A stretch of DNA of 64,000 nucleotides from Viscum album (GCA_963277665.1 OY728122.1:1981716883-1981780882), one strand, 5' to 3'. Counted from the stretch's first letter, positions 48,451-59,960 are shown. Program-made: numbers and translations. The notes: generated by a model from the letters alone, not told the origin.

Positions 48451-49626
48451 GGAAATAGATTATTCAAGATAATAGGACTCTATCCATAGTCCTTGGAGTG
48501 AAAACTGTCAAATGGTAGAGGATATCTCGATATCCGTATGTGGATAATGTTGATCCATCTTGTTTTTTCTAATGTCATAGAGGAAACTAGTTGAGTTTTT
48601 CCTTGTTGTGGCATGTCTTTTTTTAGAAACCCTTTATTTATGAGATCTGAGTGGATTATTTTGGAATATTTTTTTATGATTTATTTTTATCTTGGTTGTT
48701 ATCATGTGGATGGTTTCTTTTTCTTGCAAACTCTATTGTTGTGCCTTGTTGATGTTCTCTATTGAATGATTAAAATTCATTTTAGAAAAACATTTGTTCC
48801 TTGATGATTTTTGAGCTCCTTTTGATGGATTAAAATCTTATGCTGATAATCCCCATGATTTTTTTGGGGGGGAGGTTTTATTCCTTATAATATTATTGTT
48901 TTCTCCATGATGGATAGATCTCAATTTTGATATGTTGGGTGATCTCCCTGGTGAGAGTGTAGTTCCATATTGTTCACTGGCTTTGTTGTTTGAGCTCTTT
49001 CTGGTTGGACTTGGATTGACCTTTAAAATTCACTCTATTAACTAAGATGGTGTGATTACTTGTTCGACCAGATACTCAGAGTTTTTGGAGTTTGATTTGA
49101 TGAGCTCGTCGAGGGGTGAGTCTCAGTTTTGAAAATACTAGGTTACCATTGAATACTTACCTGAGGTATAAATCCTTGTCAGTTATATGCCTTGATCATG
49201 GATTTTTTATTATAAATTGGTCTTTAGATAATTTTTTCATATGGAGATCATGAGTAATTTATATGTTCTATTCCTTTAATATTTTTAGTGTCTTACTTTA
49301 TATGTTCTCCATTACGAGTACTTAAAGTAACTTCATTGGATTTAAGGGATATTTTATTCTCATGTTACGCTATTTAGATTAGTCTTTAAATGGTGGGCAG
49401 GCCTATGCTACGTCACCAATCCTTCTCTCTCGTTTAGAGACATGTGATGATATTAGTGTTTTGATCATGGTGTTGTGTGTGTGTTGTTATACTTTGGGTG
49501 AGTATCTATTCTAGACAGCAGAACATCCAACACAAAATTGTAGTGAGGGAGTTCTTCTTGTTTCGTTGTATTCTATCATTCAGACTGGAGTATTTATAGG
49601 GACATAAAGTTCTATGGTGTGGATAT
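48451..49626 (+). other. Internal stretch after gag, no pol found
   Basis: The 1.2 kb where protease and pol would be expected. No DTG-type protease box, no RT YxDD or FxDD box and no integrase pattern could be read in three plus frames. Sequence is T-rich with stops in all frames. It may be an unrelated filler or a completely decayed remnant. Confidence 0.45.
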
Positions 49627-52410
49627 TGTAACATTAAGTAACATTCATTTTGGGTTTTTAACCCATTTATTTTATTATCCTTTGATTGGATCTCTTCACG
49701 GTTTGTTTCTAGTGTTTTTAGAGTGTTTTTTTAAGGTTTTCATGCCTATGCATAGTTGGCGCATGGTCTAACGAACCATGTAGAAAAAACATTCAACATT
49801 TTCTAACAACTCGAGTAGGGGTTCATAGTTGGTGAAAAATTAAATTAAACATGCAGCTAAACCATTAATCCTAAACAGAAGGGGTCCCATATTTGATGCA
49901 TAGCTAAACTATCCATGCAACCTAACCATAAATTTCTTCCATTGGCTCTATTAGGGGTGTATGGTTAGGCACACAATTAGTACTAATAGTGTGACCTAAC
50001 CCATGAAACCATGAGAAGAGGATTTAAAGCCCCAAAAATTTTAATTAAAATCCATAAATCTCCTAATTAAACCTAAAATTATCTCAATCAAACCAAATTT
50101 GATCATTTGGATTTTGGAAACCCTCTAATGGAATTTTGGCTCCCCCAACCTCATATCTTGGCAGATTGAAGCAACAATCGAAGTAGTGATCATATTTAAT
50201 TGATTTATTTTCTTCTAGGCCTTTGATCTCTCTTATTATTTTGATTCCTTCTTCCTAGAGGTTATGATGGTCTTGTATTTCATTGTTCCATGTATGGTTT
50301 ATGTGGAATTTTAAATCTAGGATCTCTTCATACTTTAATCTGGGTTTCTCTTCCTAGATCTGGTGATCACCATTGAAGGTGAAACATATTATATTTTTTT
50401 GGTTGAATTATAGTTTTTCCATGTGGGTGTTTCTATGATTTTCATTCAAATTGTAATTCATTTTTTATTGATAATTAACATATATGTTTATCTTAATTTC
50501 TATCACATATTCTATGAAATGTTTCCTTGAAATTACTTATGAAAGATTCTTTGACACAATTTTATTTGAATTGAATATTGAATGAATTGAATGTCTATGA
50601 TATTGTTCTCTTTTAACTTTTTATGAATTTTTGAATTCCATGTCTGTTTGGATATATTTTCAAAGAACTTTTAAAGAATTATTTGGTGAAAATTATTGAT
50701 TTGTCTTGGGTTATTATTCCTCAAATGAAATGATTTGATTTGAATTAAATGATTTGAACTATTTGACGTTTTCTAAATAGTTATAAATTCTTGAATTTGA
50801 CAAATTTACAAGAGCCCTCTTTTAATGATTTTACCTTTTTTAAAAAATTGGTTCTCTTGGGTGATTTGAAATGAGTTGTTTATTCATATGTAAAGAGGTT
50901 GTAAACCCATGATTTGAAATGTATTCAAAACTTTTTAAATTTTTAAACATCCTTTGAATGATTTAGGGTTTCTTTAAAATAATGATTATTTTAAAGTCTC
51001 GTTTAGCATAATGATGAGGATTTTTGATTAGAATTAGGTATGATTAATCTTTTGAAAGTTGAATCGAATAAAAGTTTTGGAATTCAACTGATGATGCTTG
51101 ATGGACCGATTGGAACTTTATGAAGACCCTCTCTTATAATAATCACTAAAAGACACTTGATTTATTATTGCACTTACCATTAATGGGTGAGGAAAATTGG
51201 ATTAATTACTTTAAGGGAGTTCTAGGGTGAGAGTGAGTTGTGATTTGAGGGTATGATCCCATGATTGATATTGACAAAGATCTTTGTTTGATCCTCATAA
51301 CTTGATTATCTCACTCCCTCATTTTTACAAGTCATGGGAACCTAGATATTTATTTTGGATGACCAAGATAAATGATAAACTAGAGGAATGACCCCATGTC
51401 AAGTGGATCTATAGAGAATATGAAAATCTAACGATCTTGACATGCGCCCCAGAAAGTGGGTGTATGTGGAAATGGTTTGTTTGAGACCCATGAGACTAGA
51501 TGTAAGCCCGAATATTAGTCATGATGATTTTTTATTAACTAGTATATGGAAGAATTACTATCATACCTAGGTTGGACCAATGACATCCATATACACGATA
51601 CTTGACACATGACAAAGTTCATTGTCACTACTTGGCATTGGAGTTGGCTTTCATGATTGATTACTGCTATTGATTGATATATTTATTATTATTATGAACC
51701 TTGACTCTTTTGTACTTCCTCTTGTATAGATTTTGATATCAGGTTCATATTATTATCTTTTCATTGTTATCTAACTTTACCCAATTAAATTTATTTCAAA
51801 TATTTTCAAGAAAAATGTTTTTTATGATGAAATGGCATGTTTTATAGGTTTGGTTTGACAAATGATTTTGAAATGTTTAAAAATATATTTTTAAACTAAG
51901 TTTCAAGATCTCTTTATTGTACTCGTATTTTAGAATATTTGAAATACCTTATGAAGTAACTATATAGAATTATTGGTGGTATCCTACTAGGTTCTATATC
52001 AGACCCTTCTTTTACTATTTGGTGTTTGAAACCCTCTTTTTCTTATTGTAGATGCTCATTCTCTCATCTTAATCTGTGGTTTCATCCTAGGTTGACCAAG
52101 GGTGGGTGACTTGGGACATGGAGGGTGGTCATGGACCACAAAGTTATGGGTTTTGGTTGTTATGTTTTTCTTTAAATTTTTATAATGCCTATTTTATCCT
52201 TGAGATGTATGTATTCATTTGTTTATTTGATATTGTTTATTTATTGTACTTTAATTATTGTAATATGTTATGGGAGAAATTATTAAAAATTGTTATTTCA
52301 TAATTCCCGTGTGATTTTTGTTGGCCCATGGAGATAGGTAATTCTCTTCGGATTAGTGGAAAATCAGAACAGATATTGGTTCTGATGGTACTCTGGGCTG
52401 GTTCGTTATA
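49627..52410 (+). repeat. 3' LTR of gag-only element
   Basis: Starts TGTAACATTAAG, preceded by a weak purine run GGGACATAAAG, and ends GGTTCGTTATA. Aligned to 43753-46540 over the full length. After 52410 the host reading resumes. Confidence 0.87.
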
Positions 52411-52960
52411 GAGCCATAGTTATATCTCAATTCACATGCTCTGGATGATGTACCTAGGGATTTTGAGGTTCCTATTATGACTGGTGAGGATTATGCACCA
52501 CAACTTCCACCAACAACCGAAGGTTCGAGATGTGGATATAAATGGGGAATGAGGTGAGGACATAGAGAGCGACACCTGAGAGAGGGTCCTGTAAATGTTG
52601 CTTCACTGCAAAGAGATGATCCTAAATATTAGACAAAGGATCTTGCAAAACTAAGAGATGTTAATCTTCCACATATTCCTACTCAAACTTATGATATTCC
52701 ATCTCTATCTCATTTTACTATTATAGACTATGACCTAAGTATGGTAACACAACTTGTGTCGGCCCCGTACAACACTTCCACTGATGATGACTTTTTTAAA
52801 ATCACACGTTCTCTATATTTAGGAGCTTTTGGGGCATATGAATCCACATCTGATGTTGGGAAGTCCTCCACATATGATATTTGGTAGTCCTCTACAAAGA
52901 AACATGAGGAGGCAATCAAAGCACCGTAAAAGAGGAACCTACACCTATAGCTAGGACACT
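52411..52960 (+). pseudogene. Probable C-terminal tail of the MULE PMD gene
   Basis: Resumes the host element after the LTR insertion. The plus strand shows fairly open, coding-like sequence with landmarks HALDDVPRDFEVPIMTGEDY, LAKLRDVNLPHIPTQTYDIP and STDDDFFKITRSLYLG. No named domain matches; low-complexity tails with acidic and Ser/Thr-rich stretches are common after a PMD. Assignment rests on position after 43752, strand and readable codons. One or two stops and frameshifts are visible. Confidence 0.45.
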
Positions 52961-53039
52961 ATAGCAATAAATACGTCAGATGTGGAGTGGGCATGAGGTT
53001 TATACACCAGGTTGTGGTACCGAAGGGCATCAATGTTGA

Positions 53040-53256
53040 TTTATTCCATTTTCACATTTTATATATTTAAAAAAACCAATTTATTGAGAAAATTAAAAAA
53101 AATAGAAAAATAAAAATATAATAAAAAATATAGTAAACAAAAACTAATTTACATGAACTATTAATAAATAACATCTAACTACCAATAGTTTTAAGTTTCA
53201 CTTAGATTGTACTTGTGGGTTATATCTTATAATCTTTCCAAGTAAACTACTAATAA
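53040..53256. other. A+T-rich sequence, no feature seen
   Basis: A-rich run with no coding reading; a transition into the inverted-repeat region that follows. The word AAAAAATATAGTAAA at about 53125 recurs at about 53697. Confidence 0.3.
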
Positions 53257-53405
53257 CATAACATTTTGACTTATAAATTACTGTGAAATTCCTTTCACTG
53301 CCAGAAATGGGATATTTGACTTCAATGTTGATTTATTATGTTGTTATAGATCACATTTCAAGTAGTGAAAGGAATATCAAAACAATTATATGGAAAAATG
53401 TTATG
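53257..53405. repeat. Inverted repeat, 43-bp arms
   Basis: Left arm 53257-53299 begins CATAACATTTT and ends CCTTTCACT. Right arm 53364-53405 is its imperfect reverse complement (AGTGAAAGG to GTTATG). The loop is about 64 bp. It could form a long hairpin; it may be a MITE or the end of a larger palindromic element. Confidence 0.65.
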
Positions 53406-53475
53406 TTTTGAAACCACAATATTTTGTACCATTAAAATTATTTTTCATTAGATTTTTTTGAAAAATTCTATTTTA

Positions 53476-53683
53476 TTTCAATAATTTATTATACGCTTAG
53501 TCAGTATGAAAATTTTAATTTAAATTGTATTTATAATTTATAATTTATATACTTTAAAATTCATATACTTGTAACATTATTGTGTTTCATGAATGTGACT
53601 TTGAAATTGTAGAAATTATAAAGTATAAATACAATTTAAATAATATTTTTCACACTGACTAAATATATAATAAATTATTGAAA
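53476..53683. repeat. Inverted repeat, about 60-bp arms
   Basis: Left arm 53476-53535 starts TTTCAATAATTTATTATA and includes TTAGTCAGT. Right arm 53624-53683 is the reverse complement with few mismatches (ACTGACTAA, TAATAAATTATTGAAA). Total length 208 bp, A+T-rich, with no coding content. This is the profile of a MITE-like hairpin element. A clear flanking duplication is not visible because the surroundings are low-complexity. Confidence 0.7.
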
Positions 53684-53699
53684 GGTGAAAATAAAATAA

Positions 53700-54655
53700 A
53701 AAATATAGTAAAAAATATTTTATATGATGCAAACTTTATTGTTTAAAAACATTACACTTACAGTTTACATAATTTATGGGTATATTTCTTATAGAGTATT
53801 ATATTTCCAACTAAATTATTATGAAATATTATTAATTATGTTATTATTATTGTATGTTATTAATTTTGATATATATATATATATATAATTTTATATTAAT
53901 AATTATAAATATATAATTATATTTTTAAGAGATATTTATATAATTATAAATAATTAATTATATTTTAAATAATTATAAAATTATAATAAATATATTTAAA
54001 TAATAAATAAGTTTACAAAATTTTTAATTTTATATTTATAATTCTATATTTATGATTCTATATTTATAATTATATAAATAAGTTTTTATTTATTATTATA
54101 TATATTTATAATTAAATTTATAAATACATATTTACATTTCATTAAATGTATTTATAATTATACCAATACTAATTTATAATTATATACATTTATATTTATT
54201 TATGATTATATAAAATTAATTAATTATTTTAAAAAAAATTATAGTAATTATATTATTAAATATTAATTATATTGTTAATTATTAATTATAAAAATTAAAA
54301 TAAATTTGTGTAAATATATATATACATATTAAATTTATTTGTATATATATTTTATTGATTAAATAATTATATATATTTTTATTTATATGGTTATGAAAAT
54401 ATATTTACAAAAAAAATTAAAATATATTTATTGATTATTATATTCATATATATATTTATATATTTATAATTTTATAAATATATTTATTTATAATTATAAT
54501 TATAAATTTATAATTATATATAAATACATATTTACAATTATTTAAATATATATATATATATATTTATTATTATTATTATATATATTAAATATATTTAAAT
54601 ATATATATATTAATGTCATATATATGTCTAAAAATTAATATTTTTTATGTTAGGG
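53700..54655. repeat. Extreme A+T low-complexity tract
   Basis: Nearly 1 kb made almost entirely of A and T in TATATA, ATAATTATAAAT and TTTATAATTATA words, including an uninterrupted (TA)n run at about 53868-53886 and others near 54553. No gene. Such tracts are often matrix-attachment-like or replication-slippage products. Confidence 0.8.
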
Positions 54656-55414
54656 AGTTGAACACCACATTGTGACGTCCCAGACCCGACTACCACTTAA
54701 CCCGTTCCTCGAGCCCGATTGGCCACATGACCCCTGATGCGTCTCCCCATAATCCAGGGGTAGACGACTATCAGTGAGGGTGTATAGGTAGTATGATGGG
54801 GAGACTATACCCTCGTGTTAGAGTAACGCAATGGATACAACAAATAGTTAACAGTTTCATAAGCATAATAAATTATACAGATATAGTAAACAATGGAAGC
54901 ATAAATAGATACAACGGAAGTATGAATAACTAAATATCATAGAAAAAGACTCATAGGTAGTGCCTAATACAAACATGCATGCATGGAATTCTAGTATAAA
55001 AGGAAATAGAAAATAGGCAACATGTATTAAAAAAAATTGAAAAAAGTCAACAAAGGAAAACAGATTCTCCATAGCATCTTGAGCCTAAGCCTGATCCTCT
55101 TCTCCTAAGCTAAATCTAAGAAATATGAATCAATAACCTGCTGAGTGGTGTTTTCCCCTATCCATACTTATAGGCCAATAGTCTTCTCGGGTTCCAGAGG
55201 AGACCTGAGTAGGGTGTGAGATAAATATATCAGTAGGCCACCACCAATGGTGTCTACATGTAATCAGATTAGGTGCTCGTAATTAAATAGTATATATCTA
55301 ATAAAAGGAAAGTAAAACAATTAAAAATAAATAATTATCCTTATGATCAGGTTTCTAAAGGATACCTTTTGGGTCTATCTACTTCATCTCACAGCCGGCA
55401 TGTTTGATCCAGTC

Positions 55415-55431
55415 ACTACACACACACACAA

Positions 55432-55471
<40 letters not shown>

Positions 55472-55484
55472 GTGTGTGTGTGTA
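55415..55484. repeat. Compound microsatellite (CA)n(TA)n(TG)n
   Basis: A CACACACACA run, then AAAGATATATAT, a (TA)n run and CTGTGTGTGTGTG. The CA and TG arms are complementary across the (TA)n core, so the whole tract can fold into a near-perfect hairpin. The other LTR carries a tract at the matching position (from 63499) that is based on TGTG and then TATG. Confidence 0.85.
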
Positions 55485-55720
55485 ACTAGAATAGGGTTAG
55501 AATGCATCTAATCCATACATGTATATATAAATTTTAACTAATGTCAGGTAAGCATGCATCCCACCCATACACATATGAAGATTATAACTAGCATGGGGTA
55601 AGAATGCCTCCCACCCATACACATATAGACATTATAGCTGGCGTGGGGTAAGAATGCCTCCCACCCATACATATCATAAGCTGGAATAGTGTATGAATGC
55701 CTCCCACCCATTCTTGTATC
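55485..55720. repeat. Minisatellite in LTR, about 4-5 units of 45-60 bp
   Basis: Units contain GGGGTAAGAATGCCTCCCAC followed by CCATACACATAT and a variable A+T-rich piece. The middle units (55580-55675) are nearly identical and the outer ones have decayed. Located directly after the compound microsatellite. Confidence 0.8.
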
Positions 55721-57137
55721 ATAATCTCATAATAATAGTAGTGGAATAAACATTTAGAACATTTAACATAACAAAAAATCGTCTTATATCATTTCAATTT
55801 AAACATACAAACCATTTCATGTAATTCCTTTATAATAAATCATAATAAGTGAAAGGTCATGCCATCCCTTGAAACAATTCCACTTAATCCAATTCATTTT
55901 TATGTTTTAATCCATCTCATCCTATCCAACCTATAAAGCCAATGATCCAATTTTCCTAACAACAAAAATTCATTTCAAGGAAAGGTGTTAAGGCCAAAGT
56001 GTCATGGTCAACTACTCACAATCCTATTTGGAAAATTCAAATTAAAAAGGGGTTATTCACCATTGAGGCACCTTGGTATACATCAATTAAACCTGTAACA
56101 ATTTCTATTTAAATTAAGTGTCAATCCGGGGTCTAATTTGGGTTCCATTTATTTTGAACCATTTGGCCCAAATGACCATTTTCAAGGTGGCACCCACTAT
56201 GGGGGTCCATATAGAGTAAGGGTGGTCTATAAACCCCTAAAACCCAATTTAACTATATCAGGGAACTAGGTTCATTTTGACAAGAAGGAACAGACAATGT
56301 TATGAAGCTTGGAAAAGTTTGACTCATAGCACGATGGAATAAATAGGAAACGACCAAAACCAAGATGGAAAACTATGTGACCATGTACCTTAGGGATGTA
56401 GACGATGCCTCGCTTGATATCAACCCTAGATTTGAATTAGGTTATAAGAGAATTGAGTTTCATTCCAATTACCTAAAAACAGGGCATATAATCCTAAATC
56501 CAAATAGTGTAATGGATGGAAATAAGAACAGAGACATGAGTAGATGGACTAGGGAGCCTTACCATAAGGGATCCAATGCCTCCAACAGATCAAGGGTCAG
56601 ACACCGTAAGAATCATCTAGATCAACGTCTAGCTTGGAGGAGTTCTTGAGATCAAGTAGAAGGAGACCCTCTGTTCTATCCGATGGAGAGAGGATAAATA
56701 GGTTGGATTGGTTCTAAAACAATAATGGGAAAAATGGTAATTTTTCCCAAAAACCCATTGCACACAATTTATACACACAGTTTACAAACCATACACAAAC
56801 CATTCATTAAGTATCTATCCCCAATCTGCAGCAGGCTACATGGCCATGCACCTGGTCCACACAATTGCAGAAAAACTGTTCAGACTTGCAGGTTCCCCTG
56901 TCTACAACCATAAGGTTTACAGAAACTATGTGTCATGGGTTTCATGGTTTGCACTAACTATGCGGCCCAGCCTACAACCCATTTATCCGGAACTCCGAGC
57001 TTCGAACTAGCCCCACACACTCCTTAAGCCTTCCCTTGGCCATAGTATATCGTTACCATGATGAAAGGAGTTATTCAAAGTGAAAAATCAACAATATATA
57101 CCTTGATCAAAATTCAGGTCGTTACAACCTTCAATCC

Positions 57138-57840
57138 TTACAACAACTCATACCTTGGTTGTCCTTCTATGGTTAAAGTGGTATTGTTATCAAAGAGTTT
57201 TATCCATTGAGATTTTATATCAACTTCCCAGTTCCAGGCCTCTTCCTTTACTCGGTCGTGTTTCCATAGCACCCATAAAAGAGTAACATACCTACCTATG
57301 AGTGTCTTAATTCTTCTATGAACAATACACTTAGGATACTCCTCAAAGGAAGCATCCATATTCAGCTCAAACTCATCATTCTGAAAGACATGAGATGGGT
57401 CTAGATAATATTGGTGAAGCTGACATACATGAAGGATATCATGAATAGACCGGTATCACTAAGGAAGTGTCAGTTAGTAAGCCACTGGTCTAATCTTCTT
57501 CACAACCTCAAAGGGTATAATGAATATCTGTGATATATTACCCTACTTCAAAATATGTATATTCCCCAAACTGGGTGATACTTTCAAGAAACCCCAATAT
57601 CCAACATCGAAATAAAGAGGTCTCTAATATCTTCTAGAATAAGACTATTGTCTTGATTGAGTTGTCAAAATTCACTTCCTAATCAGTTGGACCTAATCGT
57701 AAGTCTCCTACATGAGATGAGGCCTAAGCATTGTTGTTTCCCCAACCTCTGGCTAGAACAGAGGTGAGTGACAAGGAATATCATACAAGGCATCATAAGT
57801 AGACATCTCAATGGTAGTCTAGAAGCTTATAAGTGAACTT
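57138..57840 (-). pseudogene. Integrase C-terminus with chromodomain (second chromovirus)
   Basis: From about 57840 down, minus reads MSTYDALYDIPCHSP, a decayed SYSRRY block, GFLKVSPS, IIPFEVVKKIRPVAY, SIHDILHVCQLHQYYLDPSHV and then the chromodomain, 57359-57138. There PKCIVHRRIKTLIGRY leads to LLWVLWKHDRVKEEAWNWE and ends near WIKLF. The chromodomain part is free of stops for 73 codons. In active relatives it recognises methylated histone H3. The HDVFHVSMLRKYVPDPSHV-like linker is typical of Tekay/Del. Confidence 0.87.
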
Positions 57841-58400
57841 GATTAGGGGAATGTGTTTATATCAGGAACCCCAATTTTTGAGAATTAATTCAGGGAGAAT
57901 AACCTCCATCACTTTAATTGTATGTTCGATTTATCCATCGCTCTGAGGGTGAAATGTCATGCTCAAAATTACCTACATACACAAAGCATTTTGTAACCCC
58001 TTCTAGAACCATAAAATGAAATGAGCGCCTCTTTCAGAAAAATATAATGAGGTGATCCATGAATCTGTTCCACCTCCTTGATATATAGCCTACCAAGATC
58101 ATATATTGAGAAGGTATCTCACATAGGTAAAAAAAATTGAAAGCTTCATCAGATGATCAAAAACAACCCACACTATGTCATTTCTACAAGATGATTTGGG
58201 AAAACCAGTCTTGAAGTCCATCGAAACATCATCCCACTTCCACTCTGAAATGGAAAATTTTTGAAGAAGCCTTTCCAGACATAGACGTTCTACCTTAACC
58301 TACTGAAAAGTGGAACATCACATGATGAAAATAGTTATATCACATTTCATGCTAGGCCAACAATATTAATGATGTAGGTATCAGAAAATTTTGGTGACAC
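57841..58400 (-). pseudogene. Integrase catalytic core (second chromovirus)
   Basis: Minus reading SEWKWDDVSMDFKTGFPKSS, then IVWVVFDHLMK with the first catalytic Asp. The second, normally Asp in SDRGAxF, reads Glu (SERGAHF). MTFHPQSDG-stop-IEHTIKVME keeps the catalytic Glu. Frames shift between these blocks. The D-to-E change adds to the evidence of inactivity. Confidence 0.82.
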
Positions 58401-58749
58401 CAGGGTTAACTTCCCATGTTGAGGAATGGAAATCCCTCATCATCTCCTCTATGATGTCTACATGGGCCCATAAACTCTCACAGGAAAATAGAGTGTTATC
58501 CTCATCGGCCATCCAATCATAAAATGTGTCATAATTTGAAACAATTTCCCATACTAAAGGCCTTCAGGATTAGATAGTTGCCTCGACCTTACTCATTCCA
58601 GAAGAGTAGATGTCACCGCTAAGGCTGAGAGAATAATATGACCATGGTCCTATCAAACCTCAATGTGCACCTCTGAGAAAAAGGTGATAAGATTCTATTT
58701 ATCACTGGACTCATGAACCTCCTATGTTTGAATATTTCAGCTCATATCA

Positions 58750-59213
58750 TTGGCTATTGAATTTTGTTTCCCTGGAGTGTAGTTATGTTCGAAATCAAAA
58801 GATTGTAGGTACTAGACCCACCTATGCTCCTTGAGATTTAGATACTACTGATTGAAGATTTATTTGAGGTTTTTTTGGTCTTTGAACACCACAAATCGAT
58901 CTCCTAATAAATAGTGTCTCCAATAGCGTAAGTCATAAACAACAGCAGCAAGTTCGAGGTCGTGCGTTGGGTAATTCTGCTTTTGAGGCCTCAAATAACG
59001 AGAACCATATGCAACAACTCACTCATCCTGAATCAAAATAGCTCCATGCCCAAAACCTCTTGCATCATAGTAGACTGTATAGGCCCTTCCTGGATTTATT
59101 AGAATCAATATTGACACTGAAGTAATTTTATCCATCAAGTCCTTAAAGGATACTTCACTAGCTTCAAACCATTCAAATTTCACACCTTTCTTTTTCAATC
59201 CCGTAAGTGGCAT
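58750..59213 (-). pseudogene. RNase H domain (second chromovirus)
   Basis: Open from 59213 to 59019, starting MPLTGLKKKGVKFEWFEASE and reaching YTVYYDARGFGHGAILIQDE. After a stop it goes on to [20 protein letters not shown] and [11 protein letters not shown]. The catalytic Asp (YYDAR), Glu (DLELA) and Asp (KDQKN) positions are kept. Further down, NYTPGKQNSIANDMS is the decayed YHPGKANVVADALS hinge to integrase. Confidence 0.85.
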
Positions 59214-59231
59214 TACAAGGCATGAGAAATC

Positions 59232-59960
59232 CTAAATGAAGAATCTGTAGTATCTGTAAATCCCTAAGAAACTATTAATATCAAATATGTTCTTGGGACT
59301 CTCCCATGAAACTATAGCTCTCACTTTCTCTGGGTCTATATAAACTCCTGTCTCCAAGATGATATGACCTAGGAAGTGGACAGTATCAATCCAGAAGTAG
59401 AATTTACTGAGCTTAGCATAGAGTCGATTCTCTCTCAGTGTATTTAGCATGATCTGAAGATGGGTTACATAGTAATGTCTAGAGTGTGAATAAACTAAGA
59501 TATTATCCACAAAGACCACCCCAAATGAATCTAGATATGGGTGGAAAACCTAATTCATAAGATCCAGGAATACATCATGGGAATTTTTGAGTCTAGACGG
59601 CATAACCAGGTAGTTATATAGAACGTAATTACTCTTAAAATTTATGTGGGGTATGTCTGAAGTCTTGACATGAACCTGATGATAGCCCAACCTCAGATCT
59701 ATCTTTAAAAACACACCTTCACTCCTCAGAGCTGATCAAAGAGGTATTCTATTCAAGGAATTGGATACCGGTTCCTAATAGTTAGTTGATTCAACCGACG
59801 GTAATCCACACAAATCCTATGGGTACCATCCACCTTCTTATAAAAGAGGACTGATAAACCCTAAGGAGAAGAATTGAGGTGTATAAAAAAAATTTCCTCC
59901 AGATCCTCTAACTACTTATTGAGCTCCAGAATCTCCTTGGTTGCCATGCTCTAAGGAGTA
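59232..59960 (-). pseudogene. Reverse transcriptase (second chromovirus)
   Basis: 59830-59660 reads [22 protein letters not shown] and, after a gap, VFLKIDLRLGYHQVHVKTSD with the first catalytic Asp intact. 59519-59232 gives MVFVDNILVYSHSRHYYVTH, YAKLSKFYFWIDTVHFLGHI and SFLGIYRYYRFFI. The FxDD box at 59502-59513 reads FVDN, so its second Asp is Asn. Stops and frameshifts separate the blocks. Confidence 0.87.

Larger units (their letters stand above)
43753..52410 (+). mobile_element. Plus-strand LTR element with gag but no recognisable pol
   Basis: LTRs 43753-46540 (2788 bp) and 49627-52410 (2784 bp) align throughout. TGGTATTAATTTA, two bases after the first LTR, is a decayed initiator-Met-tRNA primer site. 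The internal part is 3.1 kb and contains a gypsy-type gag with two zinc knuckles (47750-48450). No RT, RNase H or integrase motif is readable in any frame. The outer LTR ends have changed TG to TA and CA to TA. The flanks GATCT and GAGCC agree at only three of five bases. It is a non-autonomous or deleted gypsy-like element, inserted in the PMD gene. Confidence 0.8.
23640..53040 (+). mobile_element. Mutator-like element (MULE) remnant with PMD frame, split by later insertions
   Basis: Plus-strand host element of the right half of the window. A MURA-type transposase relic (23640-26850) is followed about 520 bp downstream, in the same orientation, by a plant mobile domain frame that starts at 27371. 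The copia pair (27916-42123) and an LTR element (43753-52410) are inserted in the PMD part, which resumes at 42124-43752 and probably 52411-52960. Terminal inverted repeats and the 9-11-bp target duplication typical of MULEs were not found, so the outer limits are approximate. PMD frames are known in several plant transposon families including MULEs; that these two frames form one element is inference from spacing and strand. Confidence 0.7.
54671..57126 (-). repeat. 3' LTR of second chromovirus
   Basis: Starts TGTGACGTCCCAGACC and ends CAGGTCGTTACA. The first 770 bases align with 62749-63500 (shared words GACTACCACTTAAC, CCACATGACCCCT, GCCTGATCCTCT, GTGGTGTTTTCCCCTATCC). The LTR holds a hairpin-forming microsatellite (55415-55484) and a minisatellite (55485-55720). 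The open frames at 54857-55072, 56365-56649 and 56725-56913 are not supported as genes. Confidence 0.87.
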
